DNA of 64,000 nt from Micromonospora tarensis (GTDB taxonomy: Bacteria; Actinomycetota; Actinomycetes; Mycobacteriales; Micromonosporaceae), in the NCBI RefSeq assembly GCF_016803395.1, contig NZ_JAEVHL010000006.1, positions 1-64,000 of the forward strand, in the 5' to 3' direction. How positions within the stretch are numbered: position 1 is the stretch's first letter; the number at the start of each line of letters is the position of its first letter. Shown piece by piece: positions 1 through 9,158 of the stretch. The position numbers and the translations under genes are program-made. Below the pieces are notes generated by a model. That model saw only the letters and a program-made list of their open reading frames with translations. It had not been told where the DNA came from and searched no databases.

Positions 1-160
1 GGCGGGGTGGTGACGCCGAACCCGGCGCGGCCGAGGAGCAGCCCGCGCCAGCCGGCGGATCGGGGTCGAGCCGGTGCGCCGACCGAGCGCCACCCGCGCG
101 TTCGGCCGGCGGGCGGCCTACGCTCCCGGGTGTTCGATCAGGACCAGACGCGACCGTCGG
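1..160. other. Unassigned left edge, no supported gene
   Basis: This stretch lies downstream of the sbnA-like gene on the minus strand and holds no complete gene. Minus-strand frames are open to the window edge, and one could read into a further gene, but none has a convincing start or recognisable domain. The plus-strand frame starting near base 7 is a high-GC shadow. If the operon continues to the left, its next gene begins here or just outside the window. Confidence 0.4.
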
Positions 161-1144
161 TCAACGTGGGTGCACCAGGGCCTCATCTGCTGCCAGCGCC
201 TCAGATCCGTATATCTCACGGATCCAGCTCTGGTGGAAGAGCGTGTCGAGATACCGCTCGCCCAGGTCGGGCGCGATCGCCACGGCCGAGGCCACGCCGA
301 GCAGGCCGTGATCGGTCAGCCAGCGCCGGGCGCCGCTGAGCACCGTGCCGGTCGAGCCCCCGAAGAGAAAGCCCGCCCGGGCCAGGCGGTGACAGGTACG
401 GACCGTCTGCACCTCTGGCACGTAGATCGTGTCATCCACCAGCGACTGGTCGTAGATGCCCGGGCGGACTCCCGCGCCGAGCCCGGGAATCATGCGGGGG
501 CCAGCCGGCCCGCCGAAGGTCACCGAGCCCTCGCTGTCGACGGCGACCACTGTCACCCCGGGCCGGTGCTGCCGGAAGTATCGGGCGCAACCCATCAGCG
601 TGCCGGTCGTCCCGGCGCCCACGAACAGCACGTCCAGCGCCGGGAAACTCCCGGCGATCTGCGGCCCGGTGGTGCGGTAGTGCGCCTCCCAGTTGCTCGG
701 GTTGGCGTGCTGGTTGAGCCAGACGTACCTGTCGTCGGAGGCGCACAGCCGGCGCACGTATCCCAACCGCGCACCGAGGAAACCCAGCTCGGGATCGGGC
801 TCGGTAACGACAGTCACCTCACCGCCGAGCGCCTCCATCAACTGGCGGGTGGCCAGGTTGCAGCGCGGGTCGGTGACGCAGACGAACCGGTAGCCCCGGT
901 TGGCCGCGACCACGCTCAGCGCCACGCCGAGATTGCCGGACGAGGACTCCACCAGGATGGAACCGGGCGACAGCACGCCCGCGCGTTCGGCCGCCTCCAC
1001 CATCTCGGTGGCGGCCTTCAGCTTGATCGACCCGGCGAAGTTGAACCCCTCGCACTTGAGGTAGACGGGCAGGTCGATGACGGTGCGCAGATCGACGTAG
1101 AGGTCGTCCACGTTGAATTGATGGGCAGCGGAGATGACGGGCAC
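161..1144 (-). CDS. sbnA: SbnA-like PLP enzyme for 2,3-diaminopropionate synthesis
   Basis: A 327-residue fold-type II PLP enzyme of the cysteine synthase superfamily. The likely PLP lysine is K41 in the GSIKLK motif, the substrate loop SSSGN lies at about 67-71, and the phosphate-binding loop GAGTTGT at about 176-182. SbnA of staphyloferrin B biosynthesis joins O-phosphoserine and glutamate to give N-(amino-carboxyethyl)-glutamate, which SbnB then oxidises to release L-2,3-diaminopropionate. The assignment rests mainly on pairing with the SbnB homologue just upstream. The start is taken as the GTG at 1144, four bases after the sbnB stop, as expected for a coupled operon. A plain cysteine synthase is the alternative, but this neighbour makes that unlikely. 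The product would feed the free-standing A-PCP protein two genes upstream. Confidence 0.88.
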   Translation of the reverse strand: MPVISAAHQFNVDDLYVDLRTVIDLPVYLKCEGFNFAGSIKLKAATEMVEAAERAGVLSPGSILVESSSGNLGVALSVVAANRGYRFVCVTDPRCNLATRQLMEALGGEVTVVTEPDPELGFLGARLGYVRRLCASDDRYVWLNQHANPSNWEAHYRTTGPQIAGSFPALDVLFVGAGTTGTLMGCARYFRQHRPGVTVVAVDSEGSVTFGGPAGPRMIPGLGAGVRPGIYDQSLVDDTIYVPEVQTVRTCHRLARAGFLFGGSTGTVLSGARRWLTDHGLLGVASAVAIAPDLGERYLDTLFHQSWIREIYGSEALAADEALVHPR

Positions 1145-1148
1145 GGCG

Positions 1149-2213
1149 TCACCCGGGTAGGCGCGCCGGCGCCACGTCGTCCCCGTACCGCCGCAGCTCC
1201 TGGAAGAAGTCGGGTACGGTCTGCAGCCGCCCTGACCGTGCCAACGCGTCGTGGACGTACTGGCCGACGGCGAGGTCCAACACGCCGAGCCCGAACGGCG
1301 AGAAGACAGTGGTGCGATCTCCGGAGTGCCGCGCGACGGTGCCGTTCAGCACGTCGACGAGCGTGCCGTCGATGAAATCCCGGCCACCGGTCACCTCCTC
1401 GGCGAGGTGCACCGAGGTCTGCGCCTTCAGGCAGTGCTCGACGTCGTCGACGATGTTCCTCGCGCTGAGGATCACCTCCGGCGACAGGTCGCGCAACGAC
1501 AGGTGCAGCACCAGCGGATGGCCGCTGAACAGGTCCGGGTCGCTCACGTGCGGCGTACCCGCCGTCGTCGCGAACACCACCAGATCGCTCGACCGGAGCA
1601 GCTCCTCGGCGCTGGAGCGAATAGTCACCGGGCCGCCCCCGGCTCGCCGCACGTGCTCGGCGAACGCGCCAGAGTAGTCGGCGTCCAGGTCGTGCACGCC
1701 GATCTCGTCGAATTCCCACCCGGTCTTCACGAAGTACCGGTGGACGTACCGGGCGATGAGGCCGGTGCCGAAGTAGCCGATCCGCCGGGGGCGGCCGGCC
1801 GTCGGGCACAGCCGCTCCGCGGCGAGCACCGCCGAGGCCGCGGTCCGGGTGGCACTGATGATTGACGACTCCAGGCAGGCGAACGGGTAGCCGGTCGTCC
1901 GGTCGTTGAGGATCAACACCGCCGAGGCGCGCGGCAGACCGTCGCTGATGTTCGCCGGGAAGCTCGAAATCCACTTGATGCCCGCCACCGGCGCCTTGCC
2001 GTCGACCGCCGCCGGGAGGGCGATGATGCGGGATCCAGGGTCGTCGGGAAAGCGCAGGAAGTACGACGGTGGGTTGACCGTCTCCCCCGCCCCGTGCAGC
2101 CGGTAGGTGGACTCGACGAGTTGCACGATCTCGTGCTCGCCTCCGGTCAGCACCTGCTCCACCTGCGCGCCGGAGACCACCGAGAACGATGGGACCGATG
2201 CTGTCTCAGACAT
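1149..2213 (-). CDS. sbnB: SbnB-like NAD-dependent dehydrogenase for 2,3-diaminopropionate synthesis
   Basis: A 354-residue member of the ornithine cyclodeaminase/mu-crystallin family, with a Rossmann motif FGTGLIA near residue 148 and the family residues KWISSFPAN around 80. SbnB oxidatively hydrolyses the SbnA product to L-2,3-diaminopropionate and 2-oxoglutarate. The ATG at 2213 is preceded by a strong AAGGAG about six bases upstream, and the gene follows the A-PCP stop by 27 bases. Together with the downstream sbnA-like gene this is the same two-gene module used in staphyloferrin B, viomycin-type and zwittermicin-type pathways. The frame is intact. A true ornithine cyclodeaminase giving proline is the main alternative. 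Confidence 0.88.
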   Translation of the reverse strand: MSETASVPSFSVVSGAQVEQVLTGGEHEIVQLVESTYRLHGAGETVNPPSYFLRFPDDPGSRIIALPAAVDGKAPVAGIKWISSFPANISDGLPRASAVLILNDRTTGYPFACLESSIISATRTAASAVLAAERLCPTAGRPRRIGYFGTGLIARYVHRYFVKTGWEFDEIGVHDLDADYSGAFAEHVRRAGGGPVTIRSSAEELLRSSDLVVFATTAGTPHVSDPDLFSGHPLVLHLSLRDLSPEVILSARNIVDDVEHCLKAQTSVHLAEEVTGGRDFIDGTLVDVLNGTVARHSGDRTTVFSPFGLGVLDLAVGQYVHDALARSGRLQTVPDFFQELRRYGDDVAPARLPG

Positions 2214-2240
2214 CCATACTCCTTCGCGTCCGTCGACCGC

Positions 2241-4612
2241 TCAGGTGCGCTCGACCAAGTCGGCCAGGTCAGCCAGCACCGGCCGGCGGGTGACGTCGCT
2301 GAGCGAAAACGCGCCGTCGAGTTTGACGATCATCCGGATCGCCGTGATCGATGTGCCGCCGCTGTCGAAAAAGTGATCGTCACGGCTTACCTCATCGAGG
2401 CTCATGTTCAGTACCTCTGCCCAGGCGGCCGCGAGGCGCTGTTCTGCCGAAGTTCGCGGCCTGGGGCGAGCCGCGGCGGTACGCGGCCGGTCGGCCAGCC
2501 ACGCCGCGAGCGCCTTCTTGTCGATTTTCCCGTTGTCGGAAGTGGGCAGCGACTCCCGACGGTGCAGCACACTGGGCACCGCGTACTCGGGCAACCACCT
2601 GCCGAGAGCCGCGCGTACCTCCTGCTCCGGGACGTCGTCGGCACCGGTGGCGTAGAACCCGGCCAGGGCCCGGTCGCCGCCGGCTTCGCCGGTCACCACC
2701 ACCGCGCTGCCGCGTACCCCGGCGACGCGCAGCATCTGCTCCTCGATCTCGCCCAGCTCCACCCGGTGGCCGCGAATCTTCACCTGCGCGTCGCGGCGGC
2801 CGAGAAACTCCAGCTTGCCGCCGGCTATCCAGCGCCCGATGTCGCCGGACCGGTAGAGCCGCTGTCCCGGCCGGTGCGGATCCCGCAGGAAGACCGCGCC
2901 GGTGCGTTCCGGATCGTTGATGTAGCCGCGGGCCACGCACACACCGGAAAAGACGATCTCGCCGGGCGCACCGAGCGGAACGAGTTCGAGGTTTTCGTCG
3001 ACGACCCGCGCGGTGACGTTCTGCACCAACCGGCCGAGGGGCACCCGACGGTCCTCGGGCGCCCGGTCGAGCACCTCGTGGTTCGTGTCGTCCGAGGTCT
3101 CGGTCAACCCGTACGCGTTGACCAGCTTGATGTCCGGGAAGCGCCGGAACCAGCGGGCCGCCAGCTCCCACCGCAGCGCCTCGCCGGTCACCGAGACGAA
3201 CCGGACCCGGCCCAGACCACCCGGGCGCTTCTGCAGGTGGTTGAGGATGACCTCGAGGTAGGACGGCACCAGCTGGACCACCTCGACGCCGCCGGTCACC
3301 ACCTCATCGGTGAACCGGGCCGCGTCCAGGATGACGTCCTGCGGCACGATGGTGGTGCGGCCACCCACCATCGGGCGGCCAGGAGCTGCCACAGCGAGAT
3401 GTCGAAGCACTGCGGCGCGGTCTGCGCCACGACGGTGTCCGGCCCGATGCCGAGGTCCGCGATCTTCGCGAGCAGATGGTTGAGCATGCCCGCGTGCTCG
3501 CACATGACCCCCTTCGGGCGGCCGGTCGAGCCCGAGGTGAAGTAGATGTAGGCGAGTTGGTCGGCCCCGACGCGCACGCCCGGGTCGTCGTCGGCGTAGC
3601 CGTCCAGCGCGCTCGGATCGAGGACCAGCCGCGGCAGTTGGGGGACCACCTCGTCGCGGTCGCTGCCGACGGTGACCGCCAGTAACCGGCAGCCGCTCTG
3701 CTCGGTCATGGCATGGATCCGGTCGGCCGGGAAGTGCGGTTCGATCGGCAGGTACACCGCGCCCGCCTTGAAGATGCCGATCACCGCGGCCATCCACCAG
3801 GAGTCCCGCTCGGTCATCACTCCGACCACGTCCTCGACGCCGAGGCCACGGTCGGCCAGCGCCCGAGCGACCCGGTTGGCCCGCCGGTTCAACTCGGCGA
3901 AGGTCAGCGTGACGGTCCCGGCGGAGACGGCCACCGCGTCCGGCCGCAGGCGGACCTGTTCCTCGAACAGCTCCGCGAAACGCCGATCCGGTAGCTCCAC
4001 GACCGGCCCGCTGAACTCGGTCAGCTGGGCTGCCTGCTCCTCGTCGGAGACCAGTTTGCACCGATGGTGGTCGCCGGCCAGGCCCTCGGCCAGCGACTCG
4101 AGCGCGCTCACGTAGTAGCCGACCAGGCGGGTCGCCTGGGCCGCGTCCAGCACGTCGTGCCGGTGGCTCAGGTGCACCGACAGGTCAGCTCCGACACCGT
4201 GGAACTGAACCTGCAACTTCACGCCCCGCGGTAGCGGAGACGGCGTCGGGGCGTCCGCGCCGTCGGCCACGACGGTGTCGACACCATCGGTGGGCTCGCT
4301 CGCCGCCGTCTCCGCCCGCCGCACGCGATCCAGGAGGTCCTGCCACGAGCCGTCGGGCACGTCGATCCGGACCGGTCGCAGGTCCGCGCCGGGGTCGGAG
4401 CGGAGGGCGGTCACGACCGCCGTCTCGCCGGTCAGGGTGCGCAGTACCCGGGCATGCGCGGCGAGGAGCACCGACGTCATCGGTACGCCCGTGGCCGTGG
4501 CCAACTCGACCAACCGTCCGGCCACGTCGGCCGCGAGGCGCTGACTGCGAATGCCGACCGACAGCGCGCTCGACGTCTCGCCTGGGGTCCACCAGACGAT
4601 GGGTGCAGCCAT
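2241..4612 (-). CDS. Free-standing NRPS adenylation-PCP protein, probably loading Dap in trans (one frameshift)
   Basis: Correcting a single missing base near 3380-3384 gives a 790-residue protein. Residues 1-200 resemble the C-terminal half of a condensation domain without any HHxxxDG motif. An adenylation domain follows ([17 protein letters not shown], an unusual NAYGLTE, DxGKIDKK), then a PCP with GGTS at the phosphopantetheine site. Specificity residues read by eye are D-I-W-Q-S-T-A-D-D-K; the two acidic residues at the pocket end suit a basic amino acid. The ATG at 4612 has GAGGAGG just upstream. The adjacent Dap genes, and two NRPS modules lacking adenylation domains (45781-48924 and 23712-25334), make in-trans loading of Dap the likeliest job. 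Ramoplanin biosynthesis has a comparable free-standing protein serving an A-less module. The substrate is inferred, not proven. Confidence 0.82.
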
Positions 4613-4979
4613 GGATCGCCTCCTCACTCGCCGTCCACCTGCGGGGACGCGGTGCCAATTTAGCTTCGGGCCAGGTCGCTGGCCGGTTCGGATCGAAGGA
4701 TCAACATCGCCACCGGGAGCATGAAGCCCGCTTGCCTCGGCGGCGTCCTTCTGCTACTCGCGTGGCGACATCCGGGAGACCGCTTCAGCGGAACGTCCAC
4801 ACCGGCGCGTCCTCCAGGTGATGGTCGCCGGGCTCGGTCGTTCCGCCCCGGGACGCCCCGCCAGCGCATGGTGGACTGGCGGGGGCCGGGTGGCACCCGG
4901 GGAGATGCGCAGCGACCTGCGCGGCGCTACCGCGAACCGGGGTGGGTCAGCGTGTCGAATCCCGCGCCCGGGTCTCGTG
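4613..4979. other. Intergenic region between P450 and A-PCP gene
   Basis: This 367-base gap on the minus-strand transcript holds no convincing gene. The small frames here (for example minus 4660-4896) lack a ribosome site and any recognisable domain. It contains a hairpin at 4856-4884 and a relatively AT-rich patch at about 4655-4668 that could carry a promoter for the A-PCP/sbnB/sbnA unit. No clear -35/-10 pair could be settled by eye. Confidence 0.45.
4856..4884 (-). terminator. Possible terminator or attenuator hairpin
   Basis: A perfect 9-bp stem (CCCCGCCAG pairing with CTGGCGGGG) closes an 11-base loop about 95 bases past the P450 stop. No U-tract follows on the minus strand. It could end the glycosyltransferase-P450 transcript or simply be one of the many chance stems in GC-rich DNA. 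Confidence 0.3.
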
Positions 4980-6233
4980 CTACTGCCCGCCGGAGGCCAG
5001 ACCGGCTTCGTCGGCGGCGAACCGGACCGGTAGGTACGACATGCCGGTCATGATGTTGGAATGGATGCGCCGGGGCGTGCCGGTGACCTCGAAGTCGGTG
5101 GTGAAGGTGCGCAACGCGTCGAGCATCTCCTTGACCTCCACCCGGGCCAGGAACGCGCCGAGACAGAAGTGCGGTCCGTAGCCGAAGGTCACATGCTTGT
5201 TCGGCGACCGGCCGAGGTCCAGGACGTCCGGGCGGTCGAAGGCCGTCTCGTCGAGGTTGGCGGAGCCGTTCCAGAGCGTCACCACGTCGCCCTCCGCGAT
5301 GACACCGCCGGCCACCGGAATGTCGGTGAGCGCGCGCCGGCCGAAGCTCATGGCGGGCGTCGCCCAGCGCAGGACCTCCTCGGTCGCCGACTCCAGGCTC
5401 ACCGAGCCTTCCTTGAGCCGCCGCCACTCCCCCGGGTCGCGGCTCAGCGTGTAGACGGCGTCGATCATCGTCAGCCGGCTGGTCTCGTCGCCGCCCAGGA
5501 TCAGGCTGTAGCAGTTGAAGACGATGTCGTGGTCGGACAACGGCTCACCGTTGATGGAACTCTTGGTGAGCACGGTCAGCACGTCGTCCTGCGGGTCGTT
5601 TCGCCGCTCGTTCACCAGGTCGTTGAAGTACAGCAGGATCTCGTTGCGGGCGAGCCAGGCGTCCTCGGGAGTCTGGTCCGCCTCGTCGGAGCTCAGCGCC
5701 GACTTCGACAACCCGTGCAGATAGGAGTGGTCCCGCTCGGGCACGCCGAGCAGGTTGGCGATGGTGCTCAGCGGGATGAGCGCGGCGACCTCGGCGGCGA
5801 AGTCGGCCTCGCCGCGTCGCACCGCCTGTGAGACCAGCTCCCGGGTGTTGCTGCGAACCAGCTCGGCCACCTTGGACAGCGCCCGCGGTGAGAATGCCCG
5901 CAGCATCACGTTGCGCAGATCCTTGTGCCGCTGGCCGTCGGTCACCGCCAGCATCTGCCCGGACGCCGTGTCGCCACCCGCCAACAGCGTCACCAGGACG
6001 TTGCCTCGCTCGGAGGTGAGCCGCTGGTCGTCGCGGTAGAGCGCCATCACGTCGGGGTAGCGGGTCACCACCCAGAAGCCGGGCTTGTCGTCCACCGGGC
6101 GGTGCCAGTACAGCGGATGCTCGGTACGCAGGCGGCGCCAGAACTCGTGCATGTCGTGCTCGAAGTACGTGTTCGGGTCCACCAGATTCACTGCCGAAAT
6201 CTCATCCGGCACGGCGGTGAGTTGATCACTCAT
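4980..6233 (-). CDS. Cytochrome P450 (tailoring)
   Basis: A 417-residue soluble bacterial P450 of normal length. The haem-ligand motif FGYGPHFCLG places the cysteine near residue 357. The I-helix reads GGDETSR, and an ExxR motif (EEVLRW) lies in between. The open frame runs further upstream, but the natural start is the ATG at 6233 (MSDQLTAV), 53 bases after the glycosyltransferase stop. P450s in such clusters hydroxylate PCP-bound amino acids or the released peptide, or couple aromatic rings. Position next to the free-standing A-PCP protein makes action on a PCP-tethered residue an attractive guess, because A-PCP/P450 pairs work that way in nikkomycin and novobiocin pathways. Sequence alone does not settle the substrate. 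Confidence 0.9.
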   Translation of the reverse strand: MSDQLTAVPDEISAVNLVDPNTYFEHDMHEFWRRLRTEHPLYWHRPVDDKPGFWVVTRYPDVMALYRDDQRLTSERGNVLVTLLAGGDTASGQMLAVTDGQRHKDLRNVMLRAFSPRALSKVAELVRSNTRELVSQAVRRGEADFAAEVAALIPLSTIANLLGVPERDHSYLHGLSKSALSSDEADQTPEDAWLARNEILLYFNDLVNERRNDPQDDVLTVLTKSSINGEPLSDHDIVFNCYSLILGGDETSRLTMIDAVYTLSRDPGEWRRLKEGSVSLESATEEVLRWATPAMSFGRRALTDIPVAGGVIAEGDVVTLWNGSANLDETAFDRPDVLDLGRSPNKHVTFGYGPHFCLGAFLARVEVKEMLDALRTFTTDFEVTGTPRRIHSNIMTGMSYLPVRFAADEAGLASGGQ

Positions 6234-6286
6234 ATCGTCACCATTTCTGCTCAGGCGGGATCGGCCGGCGACGCGCTGGCCGGCGC

Positions 6287-7623
6287 TCAGGCCCGGGCGA
6301 GCACGCCGGTGCTGGCGGCCCGCTCGACGACCTCCACGGCCAACGCGGTGCCGGGCTCCGCCTGGATCGTCTCGCGGACCCGGCCCGCGGCGGCCCGCAG
6401 GGATTCGTCGGCAACGAGCCGCCGCATCCCCTCGGCGAGCGTCGACGCGGTGAGCTGCTGCTGCCAGATCGGCGCCAGCCCGGCGCCGGTACGGCGGACC
6501 CGCTCGGCCCACATCGCGGTTTCCCGGAACATCGGACACGGCAGGGTGGGAACTCCCGCCGCCAGGGCGTAGTGCGCGGTACCGGTCCCGCCGGAGTAGA
6601 CCATGCCGGCGATTCGCGGATTGAGCCAGTCGAACGGCACGTTGTCCACGACGAACATGTCGTCGGTCGGCTCGTCGATGACGATGCCACCGCCGCCCCG
6701 GACCACGACGGCTCGCACACCGGCGGCGACCACCGCCTCCCGGATCATCCGGCCGGTCGCGCCCGGATCGGGGTTGGTCACGCTGCCGAACCCGACGGCG
6801 ACCGGAGGGGGGCCGGCGGCGAGGAAACGTTCGAGCCCCTCCGGCGGGTTGTAGTCGGCGCGGGCCGGGAGGAACGGAAAGCCCATGTTGTGCACCGACG
6901 TGGGCCAGTCCGGCGCGGGTGGGCAGAGCGCGGTGCTGAACATGTGCAGCATCGGCACCCGCCGCCCCTGCGGGTCCGTGAGCCGGTCGTGCCGGCCCCG
7001 CCGCAGGGGCAGACCCAACGACTCGACCCGCCACCGGTCGACCACCTTGCGATTGGGCACGATGAGGGTCGACATCAGGTGGCTGAGCCGGTTCAGGGTC
7101 TTGGGCAGGTTCTTGGCCTGCAACGCCATGTTCGGGTAGTACCGCGAGGGTTGGTAGAAGGGGTACAACTCGGCCACCACACGCGGAACACCCATCTTCT
7201 CGGCGACGAAATGGCCGAAGTCGGAGTTGGCATGGGTGTGCACGATGACGTCGGGCCGATGCGTGCGTGCTGCCTGGTATTGCTCCTCGGACATTGTCGA
7301 GAAGAGCGTTTTCTGGATCGGCCGACCCGTTCCATGAGGGCCTTCGCCCGTACCTTGAGATCCCGGGACTGCTCCTTGGTCATGAGACCGAGCGTCTGGA
7401 AACCGTGCATGTACATCAGATACTGCACTTCGGGCTCTTCGAGGAGCTTGAGATTGGTGTCGTCGCGCGGGAAGAAATCGATCCCGTATTCCGCGGCCGA
7501 GGCCGCCGAGGGCGCCGGAGCTGCCAGCACCGCCTGGTGACCGGCCTGGACGAGGGCGTGCCCGAGCGCCAGATACGGCTGTACGTCTCCTCGACTGCCC
7601 CAGGCGTAGATCAGCACCTTCAT
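6287..7623 (-). CDS. GT1-family glycosyltransferase (one frameshift)
   Basis: One missing base near 7318-7326 splits a 445-residue GT-B glycosyltransferase. The N-terminus (YAWGSRGDVQPYLALGHAL) is the GT28-like acceptor-side domain shared with vancomycin-type Gtf enzymes and UDP-glycosyltransferases. The C-terminal half carries the nucleotide-sugar motif SGGTGTAHYALAAGVP at about 343-358. The ATG at 7623 follows AAGGGG. It probably transfers one sugar to a hydroxyl of the peptide, such as a beta-hydroxy-Asx or a phenol. No deoxysugar biosynthesis genes occur in the window, so a common NDP-sugar, or genes outside the window, must supply the donor. The restored length and continuous homology on both sides of the break argue against a real pseudogene. 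Confidence 0.85.
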
Positions 7624-7820
7624 AGCCGCCCCTTAGGATCGCTATCGCATCGGCCAATACCGTTGCAGGATGCTATAGGCCGGTCGGGGCGCTGACGTGT
7701 TGGAACAAGACTTTCGATACCGCCGCCCGGTCCGCGCCGGCAACTGAAGGCTGGCACCTGGGGCGACACATCGATTCGTCGGCAATTGCGTCCACGGGAC
7801 CGTTACCCGTTATGACAGGC

Positions 7821-9013
7821 TCAGCCCCGTTGCCGGCGCGAGGAGCCGCCCGCTGTCAGCGGCAGCGCCGCGGTGACGCGCCAACCGCCGCCGGGCGCGG
7901 CACCCGCGACGAGTGTGGGCCGCCGAGCGCCTCGGCGCTGGCGGTCAACGCGAGCAGTCCCGAGCCGCCGTGGCGACGCCCCCCGTCGCTGGCCCCACGT
8001 CCAACGACTGTGCTGTTCACGACGCTCGCCTCGAGCACGTCCTCGACGCGACGCACTGTGACCCGGACGCAGTCCGCAGCCGGCGCGTGGCGGCGGATGT
8101 TGGTGAGCGCCTCGACCACGATGCGGTAGATGGTGATGCCCACCTCGCGAGGCGTCGCCTCATCGACCGCCACGTCGATGTCGGCGATCACCTGGGCGAA
8201 GCTCGACGCCTCGAAGCGGCTCACCAACGCGGGCAGGTCCCGCACGCCGCGCTGCGGGGTCAGGGCCACCGGGTCGTCGCTGCCCGTCTCGTCCCCCAGC
8301 ATGTGCACAGTTCGGTCGAGCGAGGTGAGTGCCTCCAGCCCGGTCTGCTCGATCTGCCGGAACATGGCGACCGCCTCGGCCGGATCCCGCTCGGCCACGA
8401 TCTGGCCGGCCTGCGCCTGGGCGAGCATGGCGCTGATGTCGTGCGCGACGAAGTCGTGCAGGTCACGCGCCAGCCGGGCTCGCTGTACGCGCCGGGCGTC
8501 CTGGACGCTGCCGGCTCGCTTGTTCTCCAACGCGCGCAGGTACAGCCCGACGACGCCAGCGCCGACGGCTGCCAGCCCCCAGATCGTGCAGCCGGCCAGC
8601 GTTTCGAGGGTCAGACTGGGCGAGCCGAAGCGCAGCACCCAGGTCGCCATGCCGACGCCGGCGGGGAACACCGCCGGAAGCACCAGCCGGGCCGGCACGT
8701 CCCGGACGATCAGCACGATCAACCCCGCCAGCGCACCGATCTCCAGCAGGGCGAAGCCGATGTCCGGGGAGTCGGCGTGCGCCGGGCGGTGCAGCAGCAC
8801 GGCGCAGGCGGTGGCGGCCGTGGAGGTGACGCCCGCGCCCGCGGCGAGCAGCGGGTCCCGCAGCGCCCAGCGGGACCGGGTGACGAACACGACGCCCAAC
8901 GCCGCCAGCCCGACCACCGCCGGTAGCACCACCAGCACCGCGAAGGAGACCACCGCCGCACCGGCCGCCGCCACCGGCGCGGCCATGGTCACCTGCCCCG
9001 CCGACACGGGCAT
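7821..9013 (-). CDS. NarL-family sensor histidine kinase (one frameshift)
   Basis: After restoring one base near 7916-7922 the protein is 397 residues. The first 160 or so residues form about five or six hydrophobic helices. A HisKA_3 dimerisation helix follows (ARDLHDFVAHDIS, phosphoacceptor about H186), then a HATPase domain with the N-box EALTNIRRHA and the G-box GGSGLLALTASAEALGG. The raw frame ends in nonsense after this G-box, whereas the corrected frame continues with TLVAGAAPGGGW-like residues typical of the family and stops at 7821. The ATG at 9013 is preferred, though an ATG at 8986 is possible. Its likely partner is the NarL response regulator at 15132-15782, 6 kb away on the other strand. 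Confidence 0.85.
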
Positions 9014-9065
9014 CCGCCCCCGGCGGCGGTTCTCATGCGGCGATCGTACGACACCGCACCGCCGT

Positions 9066-9109
9066 CGTTCGGCGTCGCGACACCAGCGGCGTTCGGCGTC
9101 GCGACACCA
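9066..9109. repeat. Two 20-bp direct repeats, each containing a near-palindrome (candidate operator)
   Basis: A 20-base unit is repeated exactly at 9066-9085 and 9090-9109, a 24-base period. Each copy contains GGCGTCGCGACACC, a near-perfect inverted repeat centred on TCGCGA. The pair lies 53-96 bases upstream of the sensor kinase start and downstream of the membrane protein stop. Spacing by slightly more than two helical turns suits two dimers on one face. It could be a binding site for the NarL regulator encoded at 15132. Confidence 0.45.
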
Positions 9110-9158
9110 CCGTCGCGCGGCCTCCGACCCGCCGTCCGGACCGGACGGGTCGGACGGG

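Noticed and set aside
4660-4896. Small minus-strand frame (78 codons) between the P450 and A-PCP genes
   Set aside because: No ribosome site, basic low-complexity composition and no recognisable domain.
6234-7034. Upstream extension of the P450 frame to 7034
   Set aside because: The extra residues are antisense-like and overlap the glycosyltransferase gene in another frame; the P450 begins naturally at MSDQLTAV (6233).
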